Source: Polluticaenibacter yanchengensis
Lineage (GTDB): Bacteria > Bacteroidota > Bacteroidia > Chitinophagales > Chitinophagaceae
DNA: 64,000 nucleotides
NCBI GenBank assembly: GCA_027854065.1
Contig: JAQGEF010000018.1
Location: 1-64,000 of the forward strand
Direction of reading: 5' to 3'
Both the position numbers and the translations under genes were made by a program. Below, piece after piece: positions 52,315 through 61,256 of this stretch. Position 1 is the stretch's first letter, and each line of letters starts with the position of its first letter. The notes below the pieces were generated by a model. That model was not told where the DNA came from and did no database searches. It worked only from the letters and a program-made list of their open reading frames with translations.

Positions 52315-52800
52315 ATGAAGAAAAAGTTAATGATATGCCTGGTTGGTTTAGGCATTGTGAGTGCAGGCATGGCGCAAAGTGATTATGACAAATCAATAGG
52401 AATCAGATTCGGCAGTGCTTATTTTAACAACGCTTCCGTTTCCTACAAAACATTTTTAGATAATGGACATGCCATAGAATTAAACGGCGGATTTGGTTTT
52501 AACAATGCATTCTCCATTTCGGCAGCAGGTGCTTACCAGATCCACAACGATTTAGGCGATGTTGATGGTTTAAAATGGTACTATGGCGGTGGCGCGGTTA
52601 CCTATACCGCCATCTCCAACAAAGATGGCAGAAGCGGTTTCGGATTAGGAATATTTCCAACAGCAGGTTTAGATTATAAGATCAACAATGCACCAATCGC
52701 GTTAAGCCTGGACCTTCGCCCTACTTTTACATTAGTATCACCGGCTTATTACAACACATTCGACGCAAACTTAGGATTAACTATCAGGTACACGTTTTAA
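52315..52800 (+). CDS. small outer-membrane beta-barrel protein
   Basis: This 161-residue protein has a signal peptide (MKKKLMICLVGLGIVSAGMA, then QSD) and an eight-strand barrel pattern (IGIRFGSAYFNNASVSYKTF, AISAAGAYQIHND-type strands, LKWYYGGGAVTYTA, and a terminal LGLTIRYTF with the usual C-terminal Phe). It is probably a porin-like or structural OMP of unknown function. It is a single gene; a strong hairpin follows that also serves the convergent methyltransferase gene. Confidence 0.82.
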   Translation: MKKKLMICLVGLGIVSAGMAQSDYDKSIGIRFGSAYFNNASVSYKTFLDNGHAIELNGGFGFNNAFSISAAGAYQIHNDLGDVDGLKWYYGGGAVTYTAISNKDGRSGFGLGIFPTAGLDYKINNAPIALSLDLRPTFTLVSPAYYNTFDANLGLTIRYTF

Positions 52801-52814
52801 AACCAACCTGAACG

Positions 52815-52855
52815 AATTATAAGAAAGTCCGCCAATGGCAGACTTTCTTATAATT
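52815..52855. terminator. bidirectional terminator, overlapping the methyltransferase stop
   Basis: AATTATAAGAAAGTC and GACTTTCTTATAATT are perfectly complementary (15 bp). The right arm overlaps the last codons of the minus-strand O-methyltransferase gene. Confidence 0.8.
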
Positions 52856-53501
52856 TCCTCATAATCGTCAACCCGTCTCTCAAAGGGACCATTACCTTAA
52901 ATACCCGGTTATCATTTTTCACATGTTCATTAAAAGCAGCAATAGCCTTCGGATTCTTACCCTTAATCGTATCTTTCAGCACCTCACCATGGAACAATAC
53001 ATTATCTGCAATAATAAATCCACCCTTCCGCACATTCGGCAGCACCAATTCATAATATTCCAGGTAGCCCACCTTATCAGCATCTATAAACACCAGGTCC
53101 CAGCATTCATTATTTAAATTTTCAGCAATGATATCCTTGGCGTCACCCACCAATATTTTCATCTGCCTCCTTTTATCACTTCTGTCAAAAAAAGATTGCG
53201 CCGTATCAGCATCCGCCTGCCGCAGTTCCAATGTAAACAAAATACCATCATCTGCCAATCCATCAGCCAGGCACAAAGCACTAAAACCGGTAAAAGTGCC
53301 TATTTCCAGTATCCGCCTTGGCTGAATCATTTGAGACAGCTGACTTAAAAGCGCCCCCTGCAGCGCGCTGCTCGCCAGGTGTGCAGAGGCGTGATTAGCC
53401 ATGGTATAAGCCAGCAACTCTTTCGCCAAAGTATCCGGCTCACTACTGTTCAATTCAGCGTACGCTTCCGGTGTATAAAGTAAATCCATCATTATTTTCA
53501 A
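52848..53501 (-). CDS. class I SAM-dependent O-methyltransferase (COMT-like)
   Basis: The 217-residue protein fits the bacterial catechol/caffeoyl-CoA O-methyltransferase type. Motif I for SAM is ILEIGTFTGFSALCLADGL, an acidic motif II is FTLELRQADADTAQSFF, the metal-binding part is WDLVFIDADKVGYLEYYEL, and GGFIIADNVLFHGEVL follows. These enzymes need a divalent metal and methylate catechol-type or related hydroxyls; the true substrate is unknown. It is convergent with the beta-barrel gene. MKIMMDLLYTPEAY was kept as the start; the inner Met codons are possible. Confidence 0.9.
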   Translation of the reverse strand: MKIMMDLLYTPEAYAELNSSEPDTLAKELLAYTMANHASAHLASSALQGALLSQLSQMIQPRRILEIGTFTGFSALCLADGLADDGILFTLELRQADADTAQSFFDRSDKRRQMKILVGDAKDIIAENLNNECWDLVFIDADKVGYLEYYELVLPNVRKGGFIIADNVLFHGEVLKDTIKGKNPKAIAAFNEHVKNDNRVFKVMVPLRDGLTIMRKL

Positions 53502-53655
53502 AATACAAAACTATTGCAAAATGCCCATTTTCTATGCAAAAGCTTAACCGGCAACAATTCAGGCATTAACAAACAAAGCCCAGGCTCCAACTGACCTAAG
53601 ATGCTTGAAGAAATATTCAGGTTAATGATTAAAATCCATGACCACAAAAGAAATG

Positions 53656-53663
53656 TATATTTG
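53656..53663 (+). promoter_or_regulatory. putative -7 box (TATATTTG) for the DUF1801 gene
   Basis: TATATTTG fits TAnnTTTG and lies 36 bp before the ATG at 53700. Confidence 0.5.
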
Positions 53664-53699
53664 AATTCTAAGTATATTTAGTTCAGAAAATAATGAAAT

Positions 53700-54122
53700 A
53701 TGCCAAAGAATAAAACTGAATTTACCGATGAGAACGTCGCAGCATTCATAGATGCCTTACCCGATGAAAAAAAGAAAGCAGATAGCCTCGTATTAATAGA
53801 ACTTATGGAAAATATTTCCGGTGAAAAAGCTAAAATGTTCGGCCCCACAATTGTAGGATTTGGAGAATATTATTACAAGTATGACAGCGGGCATGAAGGC
53901 ACAGCCCCCATTTTAGGATTTTCGCCACGCAAAGCAGCGTTCTCATTATATGTATTTACAGGCCTCGAAATGCATATGCCATTGGTAGAGAAGCTAGGCA
54001 AATTCACCATGGGCAAAGCATGTATTTACGTCAAAAAATTATCCGATATAGATACCGCCGCTTTGCAGGAATTAATGAAAACCACCATCAAATTCATTTC
54101 CGATAAATACCAGCGGTTATAA
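53700..54122 (+). CDS. DUF1801 domain protein
   Basis: The 140-residue cytoplasmic protein shows the DUF1801 (YdhG-like) pattern: VAAFIDALPDEKKKADSLVL, ELMENISGEKAKMFGPTIVG, GFGEYYYKYDSGHEGTAPIL and LGFSPRKAAFSLYVF. The fold is a small alpha/beta barrel of unknown role; relatives are iron-binding (frataxin-like) or nucleic-acid-related. It is probably transcribed alone, with its own promoter box; the DinB gene follows after 83 bp on the same strand. Confidence 0.88.
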   Translation: MPKNKTEFTDENVAAFIDALPDEKKKADSLVLIELMENISGEKAKMFGPTIVGFGEYYYKYDSGHEGTAPILGFSPRKAAFSLYVFTGLEMHMPLVEKLGKFTMGKACIYVKKLSDIDTAALQELMKTTIKFISDKYQRL

Positions 54123-54205
54123 TTTTTTCAAGCACCGTTTACTGTTGACAAAAGGCTGTCAGTAACGCTAAATAGTTTTGTATTCACAACAAAAAAAACA
54201 AAATC

Positions 54206-54676
54206 ATGAGTACTGCAAACATTGTTAGCAAAGAAGCGCTACTGGAACATTGGCTTGGACACAGAAACCTTACCCGCAGGGTAATAGAAGCATTTCCGGA
54301 AAAAGAACTGTTCAGTTTCACCATTGGAGGCATGCGTCCTTTTTCCGATCTTGTAAAAGAACTTTTATCAATAGCTGTACCCGGGTTACAAGGCATCGTC
54401 AGCAATACCACCGAAGGCTACAACCACGACTTAAAACTGGAAACCAAAGCTGAACTTTTAGCTCAATGGGATGCTGATACCCCAAAAATATCTGAACTGT
54501 ATAATCAAATTTCAGAAGAACGGTTCCAGGAAAATTTCAATTTGTTCGGTCAATACGAGTTCCCGGTCATTCATAATATCCTGTACTTTATAGACAATGA
54601 AATTCATCATCGGGGCCAGGGATATGTTTACCTGAGGTCATTAGGTATTCAACCACCCTTCTTCTGGGAAAGATAA
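54206..54676 (+). CDS. DinB family metal-binding protein
   Basis: The 156-residue four-helix bundle is of the DinB/YfiT type. Likely metal ligands are His in LLEHWLGHRNLTRRVIEAF and the pair near the end in IDNEIHHRGQGYVYLRSLG. The central part (FSFTIGGMRPFSDLVKELLS) fits the family. DinB-like proteins can act in thiol (bacillithiol) transfer or stress response; the exact role is unknown. A clear terminator follows the stop. Confidence 0.88.
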   Translation: MSTANIVSKEALLEHWLGHRNLTRRVIEAFPEKELFSFTIGGMRPFSDLVKELLSIAVPGLQGIVSNTTEGYNHDLKLETKAELLAQWDADTPKISELYNQISEERFQENFNLFGQYEFPVIHNILYFIDNEIHHRGQGYVYLRSLGIQPPFFWER

Positions 54677-54684
54677 ATACTCAA

Positions 54685-54712
54685 ACAGGCTGACCATTGT
54701 GGTCAGCCTGTC
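54685..54712 (+). terminator. intrinsic terminator of the DinB gene
   Basis: ACAGGCTGACCA pairs with TGGTCAGCCTGT around TTGT-type bases and a T-rich end follows. Confidence 0.88.
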
Positions 54713-54801
54713 TTTTACATTTACAAAACCCAAATTATTGCCGGGCTTTTATATTTAGTAAAACCAAGTCAGCTTTACCAAAGTACTTACTTTAAAATGC
54801 A

Positions 54802-56022
54802 TTAAATTCCTATTTCAGTTTGCAACCTGAAATACCAATTATTCTTTTTACTGTTGTTGTAATAATTCTCAATATTATAAGTCGCTTCAGCCTGTAACTT
54901 AAAAGCGTGCTCCCAGATATACTTCGTTAAACCAAGCGTCAGTTGTTTCGTATTCGGGGTATATTGAAAAATCTTTTTATCTACTTTTTGCCACGAATAA
55001 CGGCCAATAATTTCGTAGTGGTTCTTAAACATATAACTACTCTGATAATCCATACCCGAGCCCACGTACACAAAATTAAATTCCGATGCATTATTTGGAT
55101 TTACAGCTATCGGGTTATTACTTTTACGCTGCATGTAAGCGCTCATAAATGAAAAACCCCTGTGTTTATAAATAAGATCGCCAAATATAGATTGCATATC
55201 TTTAGGCACATACAATGTAGATCCAGTTTGGCCCATGCTGCTTTTAGCCTTATGATTAAAATGATAAGCACCGGAAATCATTAACTTAGGTTTTTCTTCC
55301 CGCAAAATATCTCCTTCAAAGTATTCGCCGGATTTAGAGAATGAGCCAAATGGGTATAACTCCAGCTTAGCGGTATACGCCAGGTTCGCGTCATTATTTT
55401 CAGTAAAATTCCTGCCCTCTCCCATAGAAACGGCAGCCTTTACATTATATGAAAATTTATTTTTAAACTGGTTCAAACGATAGACCTGGAAACCGAAGTC
55501 CCGGTCAATATTAAATTTCGCATTATTAATGCTCCTGTCTGTCAACTGCAAACCACCCGAAGAATTAAAGCGCTGGCGGTTACCCGGCAGTTTCGTTTGT
55601 CCGAATCCGAATGTCCACTTATTATTAGGTTCGTAAAAAACAACCGCATCACGTATCACATTAAAGTCTTTTCCCTCCTCTACTTCCCCCACATCACCAG
55701 GTGCAAAAGAGAGCTGGAATAAATAAGTAAATTTCGGGTTCCCCACATAACCGTCAAAACGCAATCTCAAACGGCGGATCTGGCCGTCAATTGCCGATTC
55801 ACCATCATTGTTTTTTATAAAAGTAGCCCGGTTCTGAATACGGAACCTGATATTGAACTGGTAGATACTATCAGCAGATGTAATGCCCATTCCCTTTCTG
55901 TAACTATAATAAGGCATGGTTTCTATTTTCTGGCGGAGATCATCCTGTGCAGCCACATGATTTACAAAAACAAAGCAGTAAGCAAATAGTGCCATAAAGG
56001 CCATTCTCAGTCGGGTCTTCAT
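54802..56022 (-). CDS. OprO/OprP-type outer-membrane porin
   Basis: The 406-residue protein starts at the ATG at 56022, with the signal peptide TRLRMAFMALFAYCFVFVNH ending in VAAQ; an upstream start at 56058 would put 12 charged residues before it. The body has porin marks of the phosphate-selective OprO/P family: FRIQNRATFIKNND, IRRLRLRFDGYVGNPKFTYL, LSFAPGDVGEVEEG, and VFYEPNNKWTFGFGQTKLPG, with a C-terminal LQTEIGI strand. Such porins take up phosphate or other anions, but in Bacteroidota the substrate is often unknown. It is a single gene. Confidence 0.9.
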   Translation of the reverse strand: MKTRLRMAFMALFAYCFVFVNHVAAQDDLRQKIETMPYYSYRKGMGITSADSIYQFNIRFRIQNRATFIKNNDGESAIDGQIRRLRLRFDGYVGNPKFTYLFQLSFAPGDVGEVEEGKDFNVIRDAVVFYEPNNKWTFGFGQTKLPGNRQRFNSSGGLQLTDRSINNAKFNIDRDFGFQVYRLNQFKNKFSYNVKAAVSMGEGRNFTENNDANLAYTAKLELYPFGSFSKSGEYFEGDILREEKPKLMISGAYHFNHKAKSSMGQTGSTLYVPKDMQSIFGDLIYKHRGFSFMSAYMQRKSNNPIAVNPNNASEFNFVYVGSGMDYQSSYMFKNHYEIIGRYSWQKVDKKIFQYTPNTKQLTLGLTKYIWEHAFKLQAEATYNIENYYNNSKKNNWYFRLQTEIGI

Positions 56023-56257
56023 ATATTCTTGATGAGGAACTTTAATTTTCGGGTGCAAAATTGTGGTTATAATAAATTTCTACATCATACTCTATATTAA
56101 CAAATTGTAACTATTTAAATAAACTATTATTTTTTTAATATTTTTATATTATCGCAAGCAAACAATCAATAATATAAAGATAATTTAAAAAAATTGTAAA
56201 ACACAAGTTTTAAAACAACTATAAAACAGCATTATTGTTTACAATAATTATTTGATA

Positions 56258-56265
56258 TATATTTG
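56258..56265 (+). promoter_or_regulatory. putative -7 box (TATATTTG) for the Bax-inhibitor-1 gene
   Basis: TATATTTG lies 22 bp before the ATG at 56288 and overlaps a longer possible frame from 56252, which argues for the later start. Confidence 0.5.
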
Positions 56266-56287
56266 GCAAAACAAAATAATTATACCG

Positions 56288-57055
56288 ATGGCATTATTGG
56301 ATATGAAATCTAGCAACCCTGCTTTAGGGGAAAAAACTTTCAAAGAACTCTCTTATTCTTACGACAAAAGTTCAGCAATGACCGCAAGAGGTACCATGTT
56401 GAAATTAGGCTTTATGCTTATATTAATGTTAGCATCGGCTTTTTATACATGGCATGCTTTCTATAATAACACCGCTAACATACAGGCATTTATCTGGGGA
56501 GGTGCTATTGGTGGCTTTGTAATTGCACTTGTACTCATCTTTAAAAAAGAATGGAGCCCGTTCCTGGCCCCATTATACGCATTACTCGAAGGCCTGTTTA
56601 TTGGCGGTATTTCTGCTACCTATAATTTTGTATTCGCTGCAAGCATGCCTAATATTATTACTAACGCAGTAGGTTTAACGGCCAGCGTAGCCATTGCCAT
56701 GTTCTTATTATATAATTTTCGCATTATAAAAGCAACAGAAAAGTTCAAATCAATTATCATAACAGCTACAGCAGGTATCGCCATCTTTTACTTAATTGTA
56801 ATGGTATTACGCTTATTCAATGTACCGGTAGCGTTTATGCATGATAGCTCCATGCTGGGTATTGGCATCAGCTTATTCATTGTAGCTATTGCTGCTTTAA
56901 ATCTTATTTTAGATTTCGATTTCATAGAGAAAGGAGAGCAAATGGGAGCCCCTAAATACATGGAATGGTATGGCGCTTTTGGATTAATGGTAACCCTGGT
57001 GTGGTTATATCTGGAAATCCTTCGTTTGTTAAGCAGGTTTGCAAGTAACAAATAG
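56288..57055 (+). CDS. Bax inhibitor-1 / YccA-like integral membrane protein
   Basis: The 255-residue protein has about seven membrane helices (LMLILMLASAFYTWHAF, AFIWGGAIGGFVIALVLIF, LAPLYALLEGLFIGGIS, and so on) and fits the UPF0005/BI-1/YccA group. The LLEGLFIGGIS segment and the late DFDFIEKGEQMGAPKYMEW segment are typical, and the Asp pair could conduct calcium or protons. BI-1 relatives are pH-sensitive calcium leak channels or protease-interacting proteins; the bacterial role is poorly known. The ATG at 56288 was chosen over 56252. A strong terminator follows. Confidence 0.9.
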   Translation: MALLDMKSSNPALGEKTFKELSYSYDKSSAMTARGTMLKLGFMLILMLASAFYTWHAFYNNTANIQAFIWGGAIGGFVIALVLIFKKEWSPFLAPLYALLEGLFIGGISATYNFVFAASMPNIITNAVGLTASVAIAMFLLYNFRIIKATEKFKSIIITATAGIAIFYLIVMVLRLFNVPVAFMHDSSMLGIGISLFIVAIAALNLILDFDFIEKGEQMGAPKYMEWYGAFGLMVTLVWLYLEILRLLSRFASNK

Positions 57056-57069
57056 CATCTAAATAAAGT

Positions 57070-57111
57070 AAAATAATAATCCCGGCTGCTGGCAGCCGGG
57101 ATTATTATTTT
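57070..57111. terminator. strong intrinsic terminator of the Bax-inhibitor-1 gene
   Basis: AAAATAATAATCCCGGCTGC pairs perfectly with GCAGCCGGGATTATTATTTT around two bases. Confidence 0.9.
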
Positions 57112-57176
57112 ATACCAGGCAAGTTTCTGTAAGCAATCACTATAACTAGGGATAGCCCACACATCAAAAGCCATAG

Positions 57177-57184
57177 TATATTTG
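57177..57184 (+). promoter_or_regulatory. putative -7 box (TATATTTG), nearly leaderless
   Basis: TATATTTG ends only 4 bp before the ATG at 57189, so transcription would begin at or next to the start codon. Confidence 0.45.
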
Positions 57185-57188
57185 TATT

Positions 57189-57812
57189 ATGGCAGCCATT
57201 AGAGTATTTGTTTACGACGATAACGAACCACGCAAAGACAGCCTGAAAGCATTAATAGACTTATCAGCGAACCTCCTGTTTACAGCAGATGCTTCCGACT
57301 GTTCGCAGGTAGAAAACGATATGAAAATATACCAGCCGGACGTGGTGCTGATGGATATCAACATGCCCAATGTAAACGGTATTGAAGGATTAAAAAGACT
57401 AAAAACCGCATATCCCAATATCAAAGTACTCATGCAAACCGTTTTTGACGACAACGAGAAAATTTTCACAAGCATCAGGAACGGGGCCAGCGGTTATATA
57501 TTAAAAAAGGAATCCCCCCAAAGAATTATCCAGGCCATATTAGAAGTATATGAAGGCGGAGCCGCTATGAACCCCGGCATAGCCAAAAAAGTACTCGAAT
57601 ATTTCCAGCCATCCGTTCACCAACATCACTTAACTGAACGCGAAGTCCAGGTATTAAGCCTGTTGTCACAAGGGCTAAGCTATAAAATGATAGCAGGGAA
57701 ACTCGAACTCAGTTTTCATACCGTCAATTCCCATGTAAAAAAAATTTATGAAAAACTCCATGTAGCATCACTTGGAGAAGCCATCGCCTTTTATTACAAA
57801 AACATTCATTAA
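57189..57812 (+). CDS. NarL/LuxR family response regulator
   Basis: The 207-residue protein has an N-terminal receiver domain with an acidic pocket (VYDDNE), phospho-acceptor Asp56 in VVLMDINMPNVNGIEGL, and a Lys in YILKKESPQRI. The C-terminal LuxR helix-turn-helix is LTEREVQVLSLLSQGLSYKM, then LELSFHTVNSHVKKIYEKLH. It would dimerise on phosphorylation and bind DNA. The HisKA_3-type sensor kinase starts 59 bp downstream, and the two form a cognate pair. Its targets are unknown. Confidence 0.94.
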   Translation: MAAIRVFVYDDNEPRKDSLKALIDLSANLLFTADASDCSQVENDMKIYQPDVVLMDINMPNVNGIEGLKRLKTAYPNIKVLMQTVFDDNEKIFTSIRNGASGYILKKESPQRIIQAILEVYEGGAAMNPGIAKKVLEYFQPSVHQHHLTEREVQVLSLLSQGLSYKMIAGKLELSFHTVNSHVKKIYEKLHVASLGEAIAFYYKNIH

Positions 57813-57871
57813 ATACAAACCGGGCACCTGTTAAAAAACAGGTTGTATATTTATGCAATGATTCTTAGTAT

Positions 57872-59629
57872 ATGCACTTAGTAAAATGGAGCTTTGTAGC
57901 TCTCTTAATCTTTCTCACACATATTGTATCCGCCCAACATGCGGATAAATCACGTTACGTTCAGCAATGCTTTGCAAGAACAGACGATTACATGAACTTC
58001 GGAAAATATGATTCAGCTCAAATCTGGCTCAATAGAATCAGAGAAGTAGTACCCCTGAATAAATATTCAGAGAACAAATACTTTTTACATATCCGGCAGG
58101 CAGAAATTTACTACTACAACAACCTCCATCTTTTAGGACTAAACGAAACCAACAGCGCCTTAAATGTAGCCGAAATACTAGGCAACAAATACCTGCTTGC
58201 AGATTCGTACAACTTCCTCGGGCTATTTTATGCCAATATGGACAGTCTTAACAAAGCCACAGTGTCATTACACAAAAGTCTTTCTTACCTCGAACAGGCA
58301 AAGTCAGGGCAGCCATCCCTCCTTATAACCATGCCCCATCATGTATTAAGCAATATCGCAGAGGTTTTTTATAAACAGCAACACTATGATAGTGCTGTTT
58401 ATTATTACAGACAATCCATAATAAAAGCAAAAACAGCCAATAACAGCAGGGGCATTGCTGTAGCATATTCAGGGCTTGGAGATGTCTATTTTGCCAGGCA
58501 AAAATACAATGCAGCATTGCAGAACTACAATCAAGCACTTGCAAATATCAACCATACAGAACATGCCGATGTCGCCTTGGTTTTACACGGGTTACTGGCC
58601 AAAAGTCATCATGCACTCCATAACAAGCACATGATGCAACATCAGCTCGACTCCGGTTTTGCATTACTCAGGAATTCATCTTCAATCAATCGCTTCTTCG
58701 CATTGCTTTTCCTGAACGATGCTTACAAAATATTCAAATCCGATAACAACAAAAATAAATTACTGGCAGCAACAGAAATGATACTAGCTTTTGAAAAAGA
58801 AAGTGAACTCGACTACAGGAACAAATTGCACACCATCATAGAAACAGGGATCATCAATGAAAAAAAGGTAAACGAAATGGCCCTGAGCAACGAACGACAA
58901 CTTAAAGAACTCGCCAACACCAGGTTCATGTTTGCCCTGGCAGTAATCGCCATTTTCATCATCGGGTTTTTAGTGTACAGGTATTACCAGAAACAAAAAA
59001 ATGCCGTAAACCATGTAAGGCAGAAACTAAGCCGCGATCTTCACGACGATATCGGCGCATCCTTAAGCAGCCTGCATATATATGCCAACATTGCAGAAAA
59101 CACCATTCATACCAACCCCGAAAAAGCACTTGAAATGTTGGGAAAAATCAACAGCCGGAGCAGGGATATCATGGAAAATATGAGCGATATTGTATGGAGC
59201 ATGCGCAACAATGATCTTGATAATACCCCGTTGGATACTAAAATTAAAAACTATGCCGCTGAACTCCTTCACGAAAAAAATATAGAATTTGAATTACACA
59301 TCACTTCTGATGCCGCACAGTTACTGGAAAGCATCCATGCCCGCAAAAACATATTACTCATAATAAAAGAAGCTCTCAATAATATTGCAAAACACAGTAA
59401 TGCTAATACCTGTGACGTTAATATTTTCACTAAAAACAAGCAATGGATAATGGATATTGCAGATAATGGCAATGGTTTCAATACAGCATTAAACTATCAT
59501 GGCAACGGCCTCAAAAATATAGCCAACCGCGCCAAAGAGCTCAATGGAATAATGAAGATAACCTGTAATAATAACTGTAGTATTCATTTTCAATTTCCGG
59601 TAACAGTCATATCAGATACGCGCACATAA
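57872..59629 (+). CDS. TPR-containing sensor histidine kinase (HisKA_3 type)
   Basis: The 585-residue protein has a signal sequence (HLVKWSFVALLIFLTHIVSA) and an extracytoplasmic part with several TPR-like repeats (residues about 40-330, for example YNFLGLFYANMDSLNKATVS and YSGLGDVYFARQKYNAALQN). A membrane helix at about 352-372 (FALAVIAIFIIGFLVYRY) precedes the kinase core. His391 lies in LSRDLHDDIGASLSSLHIYA, and the ATP-binding part has LLIIKEALNNIAKHSN and DIADNGNGFNTAL. The TPR domain probably senses a protein or envelope state. The partner is the NarL-type regulator just upstream. Confidence 0.93.
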   Translation: MHLVKWSFVALLIFLTHIVSAQHADKSRYVQQCFARTDDYMNFGKYDSAQIWLNRIREVVPLNKYSENKYFLHIRQAEIYYYNNLHLLGLNETNSALNVAEILGNKYLLADSYNFLGLFYANMDSLNKATVSLHKSLSYLEQAKSGQPSLLITMPHHVLSNIAEVFYKQQHYDSAVYYYRQSIIKAKTANNSRGIAVAYSGLGDVYFARQKYNAALQNYNQALANINHTEHADVALVLHGLLAKSHHALHNKHMMQHQLDSGFALLRNSSSINRFFALLFLNDAYKIFKSDNNKNKLLAATEMILAFEKESELDYRNKLHTIIETGIINEKKVNEMALSNERQLKELANTRFMFALAVIAIFIIGFLVYRYYQKQKNAVNHVRQKLSRDLHDDIGASLSSLHIYANIAENTIHTNPEKALEMLGKINSRSRDIMENMSDIVWSMRNNDLDNTPLDTKIKNYAAELLHEKNIEFELHITSDAAQLLESIHARKNILLIIKEALNNIAKHSNANTCDVNIFTKNKQWIMDIADNGNGFNTALNYHGNGLKNIANRAKELNGIMKITCNNNCSIHFQFPVTVISDTRT

Positions 59630-59763
59630 AGCTTTTTACGTTAAGAGGCTGTCATTATTCCTTTGCATCAGTCTGGTCTGCTTATGCGGAGCTCCTACAA
59701 AGCAACATCATACCCTGAGTGTTGAGTACATTATCTTAATTAAAATAAACTAATTCAACAGTT

Positions 59764-60534
59764 CTATTGCAACTGCTGGTATAAATCGGCACCCAGTTTT
59801 TTTACATCAACGTAGTATTGTGTCAATGTGGGCAGTTTTGCCAGTTGCTGCAATACCTGTACCGCTTTTTCATACTGGCGGTTATAATTATAGGCTTTCC
59901 CCAGATAATAATAACCGGGAGCAAAATATTTATCTAATGTAATTGATTTTTCCAGATAAGCTGTGGTGCTATCGATATTTGTCTTATCGAATGAACCGTA
60001 GAAAACTTTTACCGCCGCTTTTATCAGCTTATTCCTGTTTTCCATATCATAACACCATTTACCAAGCGCATAATATGCTTTAGGATTTTTATCATTTTGA
60101 GCTACTGCCAGGTCTGCAAATGCTTTACTTTGTTTTATCAGGTCAACGGTGGTTTCTTTCTTCTTTTCAATATCCGCATTTAAACTATACACCAGGCTCA
60201 TTTCTGCCAAAACATCACTGTTGAGCTTATCTATTAGAAAAGCTTTATCCACCGCTTCTTTTGCAGCTTTGTAATAAGGCGCCTGATGTTCCGGTTCTGT
60301 TAAACGCATTCCCATCGCAGCATGAATTTCTGATACTTTCAGTAATGCCGGCACATTATTACCATCCACAGCCAGCACTTTCTTATATACTTCTAAAGCT
60401 TCTTTTTCTTTATATTTTTGTTCAAGCTTTTTGGCTTCCGATAATAACTCATCGGTTGTTTGTGCTTTTGCTTGATTATAACAAAATCCCGCCACTGAAA
60501 GGGCTGTTATTTTTATAATTGTTTGTACAGACAT
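59764..60534 (-). CDS. exported tetratricopeptide repeat protein
   Basis: The 256-residue protein has a signal peptide (VQTIIKITALSVAGFCYNQA, then KAQ) and three to five TPR units (EKEALEVYKKVLAVDGNNVP, ADLAVAQNDKNPKAYYALGK, LDKYFAPGYYYLGKAYNYNR). It probably acts as a periplasmic scaffold; the partner is unknown. The gene lies 10 bp after the folB stop on the same strand, so the two may be one transcript, although no functional link is evident. Confidence 0.82.
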   Translation of the reverse strand: MSVQTIIKITALSVAGFCYNQAKAQTTDELLSEAKKLEQKYKEKEALEVYKKVLAVDGNNVPALLKVSEIHAAMGMRLTEPEHQAPYYKAAKEAVDKAFLIDKLNSDVLAEMSLVYSLNADIEKKKETTVDLIKQSKAFADLAVAQNDKNPKAYYALGKWCYDMENRNKLIKAAVKVFYGSFDKTNIDSTTAYLEKSITLDKYFAPGYYYLGKAYNYNRQYEKAVQVLQQLAKLPTLTQYYVDVKKLGADLYQQLQ

Positions 60535-60544
60535 AATTGTTTAT

Positions 60545-60904
60545 TTATTGTTGACGGCCTAACTGGAAATTAACGGCCACACTGCCATCATATTGTTCTA
60601 TCGGTGGTTTTGTTTTTTCTATAGAAGCAAATACAAACTCCGCAACCGGAAAAGCCTGTAAGATCAAATGGCATATATCCATTACTACATTTTCAAGTAA
60701 TTCAGTTGGGGACGCCATTCTCATTCTTACCACTTCGTACACTTCAGCATAATTAATGGTCTGACTCAATTCAATAATCGGCATTACTTTTGGCGTAAAA
60801 TGAACATTCACATTCACTACAAAATCATTGCCATTGATTTTTTCAAAATCATATAATCCGTGGTATGCCTTGAACTTTAAATCCTTTAACTGTATCGTTA
60901 CCAT
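60545..60904 (-). CDS. folB: dihydroneopterin aldolase
   Basis: FolB splits 7,8-dihydroneopterin to 6-hydroxymethyl-dihydropterin and glycolaldehyde in folate synthesis. The 119-residue protein has the family marks: VTIQLKDLKFKAYHGLYDFE with the active-site Glu region, NGNDFVVNVNVHF, TINYAEVYEVVRMRMASPTE, LLENVVMDICHLILQAFP, and the catalytic Lys in FASIEKTKPPIEQYDGSVAV. It acts as an octamer in the cytoplasm. The TPR gene follows after 10 bp. Confidence 0.94.
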   Translation of the reverse strand: MVTIQLKDLKFKAYHGLYDFEKINGNDFVVNVNVHFTPKVMPIIELSQTINYAEVYEVVRMRMASPTELLENVVMDICHLILQAFPVAEFVFASIEKTKPPIEQYDGSVAVNFQLGRQQ

Positions 60905-61173
60905 TTTATAAAAATAAAATTATTGTGATACATGCACTGTTATTTTTTTCCAAAATTTAATTTCCGGGAGAAATGATATGAACATTCGGTTCTTCCCGTT
61001 AAACTGACCTAATCTGTCTTAAAAATATTAAACACCTCTTCCAAAAGCGATTCTAATGCGTTCATTACAAGAAATATAAAAGGTGAGAAAGTCAATGATA
61101 TCCCGGTTAGATAGCGGGAGCATTGTCCGAAATCCTCATCCGTTATTTCAACAAATTCCACCAGTTGTCAAGG

Positions 61174-61246
61174 TTCAATAGTGGCCATGCAGTACAAGGG
61201 AGTGACACAACGATGTTCGATAGTAGTATAAATGATGGTGCAATAA
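61174..61246 (+). repeat. dispersed repeat family 3, copy 3
   Basis: TTCAATAGTGGCCATGCAGT leads into CAAGGGAGTGACACAACGAT, followed by GTTCGATAGTAGTATAAATG and GATGGTGCAATAAA. The order and spacing match the copy at 23373-23445. It accounts for part of the 352-bp gap 60905-61256; the remainder contains no gene or clear structure. Confidence 0.75.
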
Positions 61247-61256
61247 ATAATAACCA

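Noticed and set aside
51944..52382. Two overlapping small frames after gapN
   Set aside because: They cover repeat family 2 and the start of the beta-barrel gene; no signal or domain.
59660..59710. Possible seventh, decayed family 1 copy (CAGTCTGGTCTGCTTATGCG...)
   Set aside because: Only about 30 bases resemble the start of the family and the other end is missing, so it is too weak to list.
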